Assembly: GCF_005887115.1 (NCBI RefSeq)
Contig: NZ_PNCJ01000013.1
Span: forward strand, 62,001 to 126,000
Reading direction: 5' to 3'
Origin: Pseudoalteromonas rubra
GTDB lineage: Bacteria; Pseudomonadota; Gammaproteobacteria; Enterobacterales; Alteromonadaceae
Length of the DNA: 64,000 bases
A program made the translations under genes and the position numbers. Below the pieces are notes generated by a model. It searched no databases and was not told where the DNA came from. It saw only the letters and a list, made by a program, of their open reading frames with translations. This document shows, one piece after another, positions 56,341 to 64,000 of this stretch. Numbering within the stretch: position 1 is the first letter of the stretch; the number at the start of each line of letters is the position of its first letter.

Positions 56341-56507
56341 GGATATTTGCCTGAGCCACTTGCATACCCTTAAGTAAAAGTGACGCTGAAAAGAAAAGCA
56401 AGGACTAACACGAATTCGCGTTCAGATAAGGCGTAAATACTAAGAAGACGCAGCACCAAGGAGGTGTTTCTAAGGCGAAGTGTGAGAGAGTTCGGTACGT
56501 CAAAATG

Positions 56508-56534
56508 GAAAAAGCGGCGCCGGGCCGCTTTTTC
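56508..56534 (-). terminator. purC terminator
   Basis: GAAAAAGCGGC and GCCGCTTTTTC pair over 11 bases with a five-base loop; on the minus strand the stem ends in a T-run. It is 18 bases after the purC stop. Confidence 0.9.
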
Positions 56535-56552
56535 AGAAAAGTACTAGTCGAT

Positions 56553-57656
56553 TCAGGCGTCGATCAGGCCGTACTCTTTATCCAGCACTGCAATCACTTC
56601 ATCTCGCGGGCTGTGAGGAATGCTTAACTGCTGGCCGACAATTTTGCTGGCGATGCCGACATAAGTGTCAGACACAGACATCATGACCTGCTCTGGCAGC
56701 TTGTAGCTGGCAGCCAGCTGCTCGCGCTCAGTCATGCGATCTTTGTTCAGCAGAACATCGCTGTCAGGCACATTGTTAATCAACAGCTGGCGGAAGCCCT
56801 CTTTTGAGTTCTCAACAATGTTACCATCACGGTAGGCTGGGCCATCCCAGATCCGTGAAGAATCCGGTGTGCCTACCTCATCAATGTAGATCAGGCGCTC
56901 TGTGCCATCTTTGTCTTCCACATAACCAAATTCAAATTTGGTATCAACAAAAATCTGGTCCAGCTGAGCCAGTTCTTTAGAGATTAGCGCAAAGCCTTCG
57001 GTCAATAACTGCTCATAACGTGCTACATCGGCTTCTGACTTAAAGTTGAACGCATCCAGGTTATCCGTGATATTGCGACGAGTGATGTTCACATCGTCCA
57101 CTTCCGGTACATCTGGCAGACCACGAATGATCCCTTTGGTTGATGGGGTGATCAAGACCTCATCCAGCTTCTGATGCGCATTCAGGCCTTCTGGCAGATT
57201 GATCCCACAGAACTCACGTACACCTTTGCTGTAATCGCGCCACATGCTGCCAGTGATGTACTGACGGGCAATGGCTTCGACGCGCACAGTGCTGGCTTTA
57301 CGCACGATCCACACGTAAGGATGTGGAATATCCACGATGTGATTACCGGCCAGTCCGGCCTCATCAAACAATTTGAACCAATGGGCTGCCACACTGTTTA
57401 GTGCGATACCTTTACCCGGCACACCATTGAGGCCATTTTCGCCTTGCCAGATGCAGTCGAAGGCTGAGATGCGATCCGAGATCACCATGATCGCCAACTC
57501 AGTTCCTGCTGGAACATCATAGCCTTTTTCTTTGATTAAACGGGCGCTGTCCTGGTCGGTTAACCAATAAACTGAACGTACTTTACCACTGTGCACAGCA
57601 CCTTTGGTGCGAATGGGTAGATCGTCATTGACGTCTAGAACTTTGTAGCTACTCAT
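56553..57656 (-). CDS. purC: Phosphoribosylaminoimidazole-succinocarboxamide synthase
   Basis: Joins CAIR and aspartate in purine synthesis. The 367-residue length and the N-terminus with [17 protein letters not shown] represent the long form of Vibrio, Shewanella and relatives rather than the 237-residue Escherichia coli type. SAICAR synthetase signatures include [26 protein letters not shown] and [17 protein letters not shown] 57656 has GGAGATA upstream. It is a single gene divergent from the metal-type ABC genes. Confidence 0.96.
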   Translation of the reverse strand: MSSYKVLDVNDDLPIRTKGAVHSGKVRSVYWLTDQDSARLIKEKGYDVPAGTELAIMVISDRISAFDCIWQGENGLNGVPGKGIALNSVAAHWFKLFDEAGLAGNHIVDIPHPYVWIVRKASTVRVEAIARQYITGSMWRDYSKGVREFCGINLPEGLNAHQKLDEVLITPSTKGIIRGLPDVPEVDDVNITRRNITDNLDAFNFKSEADVARYEQLLTEGFALISKELAQLDQIFVDTKFEFGYVEDKDGTERLIYIDEVGTPDSSRIWDGPAYRDGNIVENSKEGFRQLLINNVPDSDVLLNKDRMTEREQLAASYKLPEQVMMSVSDTYVGIASKIVGQQLSIPHSPRDEVIAVLDKEYGLIDA

Positions 57657-57851
57657 TGTATCTCCATAGAGAACGGCTGCGTCTTGCTAAAGGACGCAAA
57701 ATACAGAGGGGGTTAGAGCGGTGTATGATAGTCGAGCAGCCGCTAAATCACAATTGCTTTACCGCACTGATCAGCGATATGCCGCAGGCAGGTTTAGCTT
57801 CGGGCACAAGTATTTTATGATGCGGGCGTGATCCGCCATTGATGTGAGACT

Positions 57852-58538
57852 ATGTTAGAAATTAACGACCTGATTTTTCGCTGGCCCGGAGCAGCCGATG
57901 CCACGCTTCATATACCTAAACTTGAAGTCGCCGCTGGTGAGCGGGTGTTTTTACATGGCCCAAGTGGCAGCGGAAAATCCACTTTACTGGGGCTGCTCAG
58001 CGGTATAAACAAACCCGAATCTGGACATATTCAATTACTGGATACTGACCTGGCAAACCTCAGCGATGCCGCCAGAGACAAATTCAGAGCCGATCACATC
58101 GGCACCATATTCCAGAATTTCAATTTGTTGCCCTATCTCAGCCCAATTGAAAACGTGATGCTGGGGTGCAATTTTTCTAAACTCCGCACTCAGCGCGTCA
58201 GTGCTTCTGGTAACACACTGACCCAGCAGGCCCAACAGTTACTGCAAGCGCTCGGGCTGAGCCCGGAAATCATGTTGCGTTCAGTGTCACAGCTCAGTAT
58301 TGGCCAGCAACAGCGGGTCGCTGCTGCCCGGGCGTTTATCGGTCAGCCTGAACTGATCATCGCCGATGAACCGACCTCAGCACTGGATGCCGACAACCGC
58401 AATACCTTTATTGAGTTGCTGTTCCAGCAAGCCAGCCAGTATGGTGCCACTATCCTATTTGTCAGCCACGATAATAGTCTGGCACCTTTATTTGATAAAC
58501 AATTGAGTCTGGTTGAAATGAACGAGGTGAATCAATGA
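57852..58538 (+). CDS. LolD/MacB-type ABC transporter ATP-binding protein
   Basis: A 228-residue ATPase with Walker A GPSGSGKST at about 37-45, signature LSIGQQQRVAAARA and Walker B LIIADEPTSAL. The signature has LSIGQ rather than the usual LSGGQ. It belongs to the LolD/MacB class that works with FtsX-like permeases. It overlaps the permease gene by four bases. The operon resembles the ABC part of Vibrio zinc-regulated zrg clusters, by recollection of family context. Confidence 0.92.
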   Translation: MLEINDLIFRWPGAADATLHIPKLEVAAGERVFLHGPSGSGKSTLLGLLSGINKPESGHIQLLDTDLANLSDAARDKFRADHIGTIFQNFNLLPYLSPIENVMLGCNFSKLRTQRVSASGNTLTQQAQQLLQALGLSPEIMLRSVSQLSIGQQQRVAAARAFIGQPELIIADEPTSALDADNRNTFIELLFQQASQYGATILFVSHDNSLAPLFDKQLSLVEMNEVNQ

Positions 58539-59953
58539 GGTTAGTCACGTTAGCAACCAAAAGTATGCTCAATCGTAAGGCCAGTGTACTGCTGACCCTG
58601 TTTACCATTGCCATCAGTGTGATGCTGCTGCTTTCCATCGAGCGGGTGCGTCAGGAGGCCAAAAGCAGTTTCAGCAATACCGTCTCGGGTACCGATCTGA
58701 TCGTCGGCGCGCGCAGCGGTGATATTCAGCTCCTGCTTTCCAGTGTTTTTCGTATTGGCCACGCCAACAATAGCGTCAGTTGGGAAAGTTACCAGGATAT
58801 CCGCGCTCAACGAGGTGTGCGCTGGAGCATACCTATGAGCTTGGGTGACAGCCACAAAGGACATGCCGTGCTGGGTACCGACAGTGCGTACTTTGAACAC
58901 TTTCGCTATGGCAAAAAACAAAACCTGACCTTTGCCGCGGGCCGCGCGTTTGTCAATGCACAGGAAGTGGTACTGGGCAGCGAGGTTGCCAGTAAAATGC
59001 ACTACCAGCTTGGTCAGCAAATTGTGATCTCACACGGCATGGGCAATACCAGCTTCCACCATCACGACGATAACCCGATGACCATAGTGGGGATCCTGGC
59101 GCCTACCGGTACACCCGTCGATAAGACCGTACACGTGCCCCTGGCGGCTATCGAGGCCATGCATAGCCAGCCTAAATCAGCGCCCCGCATGATAGGTAAG
59201 CCGAAACAGTCAACTGATCATAATAATGCGCATGAACACAATCACGGTCATAACCACGGCCATGCAGATGAACATAAGCACGATGACAGCCATGATCACA
59301 ACCATGCCGATGAGCATGGCCACGGTCATGACAAGCCCGACACCGCCGCTGTCGCTGTGCCAGCCCCCGCACATTTGCACGGCGACCTGATTGGCGCACC
59401 AAAACAGATCACCGCGTTTCTGATGGGGCTGGAATCACCGCTCTATACCCTGCAAATCCGTCGAAATATCAATAATTACAAAGCAGAGCCACTATTGGCC
59501 ATTATGCCGGGTGTTACATTACGTGAGTTGTGGCGTATGTTAGGTCTGGTGGAAAAGATCCTGTTGCTGTTCTCAGGTGTCGTGGTGCTGATCAGTCTGC
59601 TGGGTATGCTCACCACCTTACTGGCCACTCTTAACCAGCGTCGCCGAGAGCTCGCCATTTTACGCTCTGTGGGCGCGCGGCCACGGCATATTTTTGCACT
59701 CATGACTAGTGAGGCTATCTTGATCACTGCCGCAGGTTGCGCACTGGGCATTGCCTTGTTTTACACGCTGATCGCCCTGGCGCAGGGCACACTGCAGAGC
59801 CAGTTTGGGATCAGCCTGAGTATTTCACTGCTCAGTCACTATGAACTGATGTTGATCGGCGTTATTATGGCGGCCGGTACACTGATGGGCATATTGCCTG
59901 CAACCCGGGCCTATTTCTATTCGCTCAGCGATGGCATGAGCATTAAGCTATAA
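58535..59953 (+). CDS. FtsX-like ABC permease with histidine-rich periplasmic loop
   Basis: A 472-residue membrane protein: TM1 at about 15-35, a periplasmic MacB-like domain to about 345, then three C-terminal helices with the FtsX-family pattern LNQRRRELAILRSVGARPRHIF. Residues 229-267 (59219-59335) hold 15 histidines in 39 positions mixed with Asp, Glu and Asn, as in zinc chaperone and transporter loops. The ATGA overlap with the ATPase gene and a GAGGTGA site fix the start. It probably moves, or senses, a metal-bound substrate; metal identity is inferred from the His-rich loop. Confidence 0.92.
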   Translation: MRLVTLATKSMLNRKASVLLTLFTIAISVMLLLSIERVRQEAKSSFSNTVSGTDLIVGARSGDIQLLLSSVFRIGHANNSVSWESYQDIRAQRGVRWSIPMSLGDSHKGHAVLGTDSAYFEHFRYGKKQNLTFAAGRAFVNAQEVVLGSEVASKMHYQLGQQIVISHGMGNTSFHHHDDNPMTIVGILAPTGTPVDKTVHVPLAAIEAMHSQPKSAPRMIGKPKQSTDHNNAHEHNHGHNHGHADEHKHDDSHDHNHADEHGHGHDKPDTAAVAVPAPAHLHGDLIGAPKQITAFLMGLESPLYTLQIRRNINNYKAEPLLAIMPGVTLRELWRMLGLVEKILLLFSGVVVLISLLGMLTTLLATLNQRRRELAILRSVGARPRHIFALMTSEAILITAAGCALGIALFYTLIALAQGTLQSQFGISLSISLLSHYELMLIGVIMAAGTLMGILPATRAYFYSLSDGMSIKL

Positions 59954-59963
59954 GAGGTTTTGA

Positions 59964-60461
59964 ATGACACCATTACGCACTTTTTTCTGGCTATGTACTG
60001 CGCTATTGCTCATTTCAGTACAAGTGCAGGCAGGACCCCCGAAAGAAATTTTCTGGGAAGACCTGATCCCTCAGGGCCATGTCCAGATCAGCAATCAGGA
60101 CGCTGCCTCCAGCCATGATGGCGACCAGCAAAACTGGGTGCAGCCGGACCTGGATGCGCCCGTGGTCAAAAGCCTGGATGGCAAACAAGTGAGCTTACCC
60201 GGGTTTGTGGTACCGCTGGAAGGTGACAGTGAAGTGATCACTGAATTCCTGCTGGTGCCCTACTTTGGTGCCTGTATTCACGTGCCACCGCCGCCGCCTA
60301 ATCAGATTGTCCACGTTAAAATCAAGAACGGCGTGCCCATCGACAGCCTGTATGATGCCATTACCGTGACTGGCACTATGAAAGTTGCAACCTGGAAAGG
60401 TGACCTGGCACAAACTGGATATCAAATGGACGCGGTTGGCGTCGCACCGTTTGAACTATAA
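59964..60461 (+). CDS. DUF3299-family exported protein
   Basis: A 165-residue protein with a signal peptide (cleavage near 'VQAGPP', residue 24). The domain has the DUF3299 features FWEDLIPQG, LPGFVVPLEGDSEVITEFLL and YFGACIHVPPPPPNQIVHV. This family frequently follows FtsX/LolD-type genes in metal-linked operons. Its role is unknown; a periplasmic partner of the transporter is the simplest guess. It starts ten bases after the permease gene with a GAGG site. Confidence 0.9.
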   Translation: MTPLRTFFWLCTALLLISVQVQAGPPKEIFWEDLIPQGHVQISNQDAASSHDGDQQNWVQPDLDAPVVKSLDGKQVSLPGFVVPLEGDSEVITEFLLVPYFGACIHVPPPPPNQIVHVKIKNGVPIDSLYDAITVTGTMKVATWKGDLAQTGYQMDAVGVAPFEL

Positions 60462-60483
60462 ACGCCGGGTGATGTATCTGAAA

Positions 60484-60503
60484 GTGGCTCAGAGTTGAGC
60501 CAC
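60484..60503. terminator. Hairpin between the DUF3299 gene and the small peptide gene
   Basis: GTGGCTCA and TGAGCCAC form a perfect eight-base stem with a GAGT loop. It lies 22 bases beyond both flanking stop codons. The T-run is only TTT on the minus strand, so strength is uncertain. Confidence 0.6.
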
Positions 60504-60525
60504 CGATAATGTATCCAATCAGCCT

Positions 60526-60699
60526 TTAGCAAAGGCAACTTCTGAAATGGAAAGTATCGCACTGGTCGATTGCCGTGTTACAGGTAGACCATGCGGTACG
60601 ATATGCACCACCCGCAATCTGAGGTGTTTCGCCGCCAGCAAGCGTACGTGCTGGTTTGCCAAGCTGCTTTATCGATTTTTTGTTTAACTGTAGTTTCAT
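60526..60699 (-). CDS. Small Cys-rich peptide with double-glycine leader (candidate RiPP or secreted peptide precursor)
   Basis: A 57-residue gene, ATG 60699 with AAGGAA seven bases upstream, stop at 60526-60528. The first 31 residues look like a leader: MKLQLNKKSIKQLGK, then ETPQIAGG. Leaders starting MKLxLNKK and ending in xxAGG are, from memory, common among short orphan peptides of Pseudoalteromonas and relatives, some annotated as lanthipeptide or natural-product precursors. The remaining 26 residues (AYRTAWSTC, NTAIDQC, DTFHFRSCLC) contain four cysteines and several Ser/Thr. No modification enzyme, peptidase or transporter is adjacent. It follows the antiporter gene on the same strand after 81 bases. 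Confidence 0.75.
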   Translation of the reverse strand: MKLQLNKKSIKQLGKPARTLAGGETPQIAGGAYRTAWSTCNTAIDQCDTFHFRSCLC

Positions 60700-60780
60700 A
60701 GTTTATTTCCTTATTGGTATCTGTAGTGTGTGCTCGTAGGCACTTAACCACCATTGCACACATTTCAACCAAGTGCAAAG

Positions 60781-63282
60781 CTACCCCTGCGCCAGCTGTT
60801 GGCAAAGTATGCGCATCAACGCAGGATCGTCCTGCATCAGTGACTTAAGCTTATCAACCGGGATCCACATCACTTCACACGGTGTTTCGGCCAGATAATC
60901 CAGCGCCGAAGTGCCTGTCAGCAAGGCCGTAACCCCCAAAGCTTCGCCTGGCCCCCGAACAACTGCCTGACTACTCCCGTCAGTGCCGGAGCCTACTTCT
61001 CGTACGCTGCCCCGATATATGACCCCCAGTTTATTCAGCGGCTTACCCTGCTTGATTAGAGCCTGCCCGGCATCGTAAATACCTCGCTCCTGACAGCTGC
61101 TTATCTGCTCCCGGGTGGTATGTGCTACGCCATGCAGCCAGGGGATCTGCTGATCCAGCTGCGCCGCTTCGGTCTGGCGAAAAATGGACACTTTTTGCAA
61201 TGCCGCCATACGCTTTTCGACACTTTCGAGCAAACGACTGGCTTCGGGTTTATCGAGCACTGCCAGCTTTAGCTGCTCATTAATCACCGCACGCTCCCGG
61301 TTAAGCAGTAATCGGGTAGCCGCCTGGGATTGCAGTGCCTGAACAATATCCGGAAACGTCTCCTGAAGATCATGAATGCGCGCTATGGTCTGAGCAATAT
61401 TGTCCTCAACCTGCTTACGTACCTGAGCCGCTATTTGTGTGTTTGGCGATAGGGTATCAATGTGACTTTCCAGTGCTTCCTGGGCCTGAATGAACCCCCG
61501 TGCCACATCGTATCCCACCACCAGACGCTCAAAATACAACCTCAGCAATGCACGCTCTAACCAGGCACTGCCACGCAGTCGTTCAAGCCAACCCGGTACT
61601 TGCCAGGTCGCAAACAGAGTATCGCGCGGCCCAATGCAGGGCTCGCCATCCAGTGCCTGCTCCACGGCTTCAACCAGCAAGTTGGTTGCTCGCTTACCCA
61701 GGGTCCCTTGCTCAAACTGTGTCCAGTAGTGTTTTCGCTCCGTCTCCAGCAGGCGACGTAAAAAGGCGGTATTGAGATCGTCCTTATCTATTGGTGTTGC
61801 GGCGTCTGACTGTGCCATCGCCCCCAGTTTGACCTGTGCTTTCACCTGTTGCCAATCAGCGCCCCGTAAAAACGGGCTGTCCATCATGGTCGGCAACATG
61901 GTTTGCAAGGTATTTGCAACCTGCTGATTGGCTTTGTCCACTGTAGCCTGTTTGGCCGGAGGCAGACTGTCGAGGCGCAGAAACTTCAGCAGCATGCCCA
62001 TAGTACCGCCGTTAATTAAAATCGTCAGTACCACAATCCCGGCACATAAAAACAACATGCGATCGCTTACCTCCTTGGGGATAGCCTCGCTGGCAGCCAC
62101 GGTCAGGGCCAGTGCTAATGAGACGGCGCCACGCAGACCTCCCCAGCATAATACACTGGCTTTTTCGAACGTAATACCCACGCCTATACGGCTTAATACA
62201 GGTGTAAATACTGTGATGGAGGCCGCCCGGATCAGCATGATCCCCACGTACAAGATACCCAGTGTCTGCCATGCCAAAAGGTCATCCAGCGGCACCCGAA
62301 TGGCCACCAGGATCCCCACCAGAAGGAAGATACAGGTGTTGGCAATATGTGCCATCATTTCCCAGAAATGATGTAAAAATCCGGCAACCTCAGGGCTTAT
62401 CCGAGTCCGTCCGACACTCGCCAGCACCAGCGCCAGCGTCACTACTGCCACCACCCCGGATACATGGAACGACTCGGAAATAAAAAAGGCCGAATACGCG
62501 GCTGCGATGGTTAGGGTGATCTCTATCATGGGATCATTAAACACCCGATCGATCCACATAATACATAATCCACCCAGCACCAAACCTATCGCCAGCCCGA
62601 CCAAGACGACCCCGGCAAACTGGCCTACCGCTTGCCAGGGCGAGGCCATCGCCGCGCCTTCACCACCACTGCTGGCCAGCACCCAGACATAAAACAAGCT
62701 GAAAAACACAATGGCGGTCCCATCATTAAGTAAAGACTCACCCTCAATCAGGGTTTCAAGGCGTTTGCGCGAGCTCACTTCTTTCAGTAAAGCCACCACA
62801 GCCACCGGATCGGTGGCACTGATCAGGGCACCAAACATCAGGCACATGGCCCAGCTCCACTGCCAGTGTTCAGGCACGCTCAAATGCAATAACTCGGCCG
62901 TCAGCCAGATGGCCAGCATCAGACCCGGCACAGCCAGAATGGCAATCTGGGTAAACATGCGCCGGAATAAATGCACTTCCATGGCAAAGGCGCTTTCAAA
63001 GATCAGAGTAGGTAAAAACAAGAAGAGAAACAGGTGCGGGTCTATGTCGGCCACCAGCGTCAGGGTATCGCCCATCATCTGCATATCGCCGTCAAAGACC
63101 TCACCGCGCTGCGCCAGGCCGATGCAGATCCCAATCACCAGTAACGCCACGGTGTAAGGGATCTGGGTGTTTTTCAGGACATGGCGGGTCAGTGCACCAA
63201 TAAACAGGGCCAGGATCAAAAACACCAGGACCAGAATGCCAGATTCAAACTGCACACCAGCCACCTTAATCACCACGCTCAC
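60781..63282 (-). CDS. CPA1 Na+/H+ antiporter with C-terminal cyclic-nucleotide-binding domain
   Basis: An 833-residue inner-membrane protein. Residues about 1-430 contain 12 to 13 helices of the NhaP/SOS1 class with the ion-site motif ATDPVAVVALL and LLNDGTAIVFF. Residues about 440-700 are soluble and helical. Residues about 715-833 form a Crp-type nucleotide-binding domain (IYDAGQALIKQGKPLNKLGVIYRGSV, then GPGEALGVTALLTGTSALD). It should export Na+ or K+ in exchange for H+, possibly under nucleotide control. The start is GTG 63282 with a poor ribosome site, so the exact start is uncertain. Confidence 0.93.
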   Translation of the reverse strand: MSVVIKVAGVQFESGILVLVFLILALFIGALTRHVLKNTQIPYTVALLVIGICIGLAQRGEVFDGDMQMMGDTLTLVADIDPHLFLFLFLPTLIFESAFAMEVHLFRRMFTQIAILAVPGLMLAIWLTAELLHLSVPEHWQWSWAMCLMFGALISATDPVAVVALLKEVSSRKRLETLIEGESLLNDGTAIVFFSLFYVWVLASSGGEGAAMASPWQAVGQFAGVVLVGLAIGLVLGGLCIMWIDRVFNDPMIEITLTIAAAYSAFFISESFHVSGVVAVVTLALVLASVGRTRISPEVAGFLHHFWEMMAHIANTCIFLLVGILVAIRVPLDDLLAWQTLGILYVGIMLIRAASITVFTPVLSRIGVGITFEKASVLCWGGLRGAVSLALALTVAASEAIPKEVSDRMLFLCAGIVVLTILINGGTMGMLLKFLRLDSLPPAKQATVDKANQQVANTLQTMLPTMMDSPFLRGADWQQVKAQVKLGAMAQSDAATPIDKDDLNTAFLRRLLETERKHYWTQFEQGTLGKRATNLLVEAVEQALDGEPCIGPRDTLFATWQVPGWLERLRGSAWLERALLRLYFERLVVGYDVARGFIQAQEALESHIDTLSPNTQIAAQVRKQVEDNIAQTIARIHDLQETFPDIVQALQSQAATRLLLNRERAVINEQLKLAVLDKPEASRLLESVEKRMAALQKVSIFRQTEAAQLDQQIPWLHGVAHTTREQISSCQERGIYDAGQALIKQGKPLNKLGVIYRGSVREVGSGTDGSSQAVVRGPGEALGVTALLTGTSALDYLAETPCEVMWIPVDKLKSLMQDDPALMRILCQQLAQG

Positions 63283-63337
63283 AATGATGTAAGCTTAGTT
63301 CACCCAGGCTGGCCCTGTTAGTTTAAACGTAAAAAAC

Positions 63338-64000
63338 TCAGCGCTCGGTTTTGCCCGGATAATAAATCGTTACCGGCTGTGAGTAATTGGGCACATCATC
63401 ATAGCTAAACACCGCGTAATACTTAGCAATATCCGGCGTGCCGAAGTTGTCCAACGTATAGTTATCCGGTCCGCCGTACAACTTCACCCCATCAAACGGC
63501 GATCGCGGCGGATGAAAACGGTTACGCACCACAAAAAACCCCACCAGATCCTCGTCTGCTTCATTGTCCCAGGTCAGCTTAACCACACCATTTTCGACCT
63601 GAGTTTGCAGGTTATGGGGCGCAGCCACCGGATGTTTGCGACGTTCGATATAGTCTATCTTCAGCTGTGCCGGCTGCTGATCCTGACAGTTTGTCCAGTT
63701 TACCAGTGCATCGGTAGCCTGCGACTCCGCGGTGGCACGGATAATAAAGTAAAATGGTGTCTGTGCCTGATGCAGACGTTCCAGTTCCTGCAAACTGTAA
63801 CTATCGAAAATAAAGTGATGTTCAGCACGTTCTCTGAGTTGCTCATTGCTCACCTCATAGCCGATGTATTCAATCTTCTGACGCTGCTTCACATGCTGGT
63901 AGTCCACATCTCTGAGCTCCACCAGTTCTATGGTAAAGCGCACATCCCGCGCCGAAGCAATGGAATTACAGCAGCGTACGGTAAGGCAGGCATTGGTAAA
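63338..64000 (-). CDS. Hypothetical protein with fibronectin-type-III-like region, 5' end outside the window
   Basis: The frame is open from the right edge to the stop at 63338. The last 201 residues could be a separate gene from GTG 63943, but the 19 codons before it are also protein-like (SIASARDVRFTIELVEL) and no good ribosome site precedes the GTG, so a gene cut by the edge is more likely. Residues near the end fit a fibronectin type III-like domain: PHNLQTQVENGVVKLTWDNE, then VGFFVVRNRF and KYYAVFSYDD. No enzymatic motif is visible. It is not obviously linked to the antiporter gene. Confidence 0.65.
   Translation of the reverse strand, partial: FTNACLTVRCCNSIASARDVRFTIELVELRDVDYQHVKQRQKIEYIGYEVSNEQLRERAEHHFIFDSYSLQELERLHQAQTPFYFIIRATAESQATDALVNWTNCQDQQPAQLKIDYIERRKHPVAAPHNLQTQVENGVVKLTWDNEADEDLVGFFVVRNRFHPPRSPFDGVKLYGGPDNYTLDNFGTPDIAKYYAVFSYDDVPNYSQPVTIYYPGKTER

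Noticed and set aside
57657..57851. Possible PurR site (ACGCAAAA) upstream of purC and possible Zur site upstream of the ABC genes
   Set aside because: Only a half-site of the PurR consensus is present and no Zur-like palindrome could be found by eye.
60578..60805. 75-residue minus-strand frame overlapping the small peptide
   Set aside because: It starts inside the end of the antiporter gene and reads the peptide gene in a different frame. The 57-residue frame has the better ribosome site and a leader-like sequence.

Overview
The window looks like chromosomal DNA of a marine gammaproteobacterium of the Alteromonadales, most likely Pseudoalteromonas. The grounds are the arginine cluster argE / argCBFGH with ArgH fused to an acetyltransferase domain, the many TonB-dependent receptors and marine-type secreted enzymes, the long form of PurC, and the general gene style. 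This is an inference from gene content; no rRNA or tRNA is present to confirm it. I see no insertion sequence, prophage, integron or CRISPR array.

Layout. 1-6978: a surface lipoprotein cut by the left edge, two small hypothetical genes, then an RND efflux pair overlapping msrA. 7093-9181: btuB under a cobalamin riboswitch. 9288-15512: housekeeping genes (yajQ, a VanZ-like gene, panE, thiI, a TetR regulator, coaD, a Wzi-like outer-membrane protein). 15559-22760: arginine biosynthesis, with argCBFGH(A) divergent from argE across an ARG box. 23169-31267: a six-gene cassette of unassigned function (small dehydrogenase-like protein, Fe-S GMC oxidoreductase, VioB-type ferritin-like protein, two PF04185 phosphoesterases, a possible beta-barrel protein); none of them has a visible signal peptide. 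31327-34881: a secreted metzincin-type protease and fbp.

35116-46692 reads as a sugar-utilisation locus. A ROK repressor is divergent from a simple-sugar ABC transporter, followed on the minus strand by a GH3 N-acetylglucosaminidase, a TonB-dependent receptor and a secreted protein with a lysozyme-like domain and a chitin-binding module. Two promoters in this locus share an 11-base motif that may be the ROK operator. 46696-50641: a mercaptopyruvate-type sulfurtransferase and three glycosyltransferases (GT9, GT25, GT8), probably for lipopolysaccharide. 51038-51763: a secreted protein made of three copies of one repeat.

51971-56340: a tight four-gene operon of a cupredoxin, a membrane GGDEF/EAL protein, a DUF3034 outer-membrane protein and a lipoprotein truncated haemoglobin, suggesting that copper, O2 or NO sensing feeds c-di-GMP. 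56553-60461: purC, and divergently an ABC ATPase / FtsX-like permease / DUF3299 set in which the permease carries a His-rich periplasmic loop, pointing to zinc or another metal. 60526-60699: a previously easy-to-miss 57-residue Cys-rich peptide with a double-glycine leader. 60781-64000: a CPA1 antiporter with a cyclic-nucleotide-binding domain, and a gene cut by the right edge.

The best candidates for undescribed biology are the cassette at 23169-31267, the small peptide at 60526-60699, and the cupredoxin/c-di-GMP/haemoglobin operon at 51971-56340.
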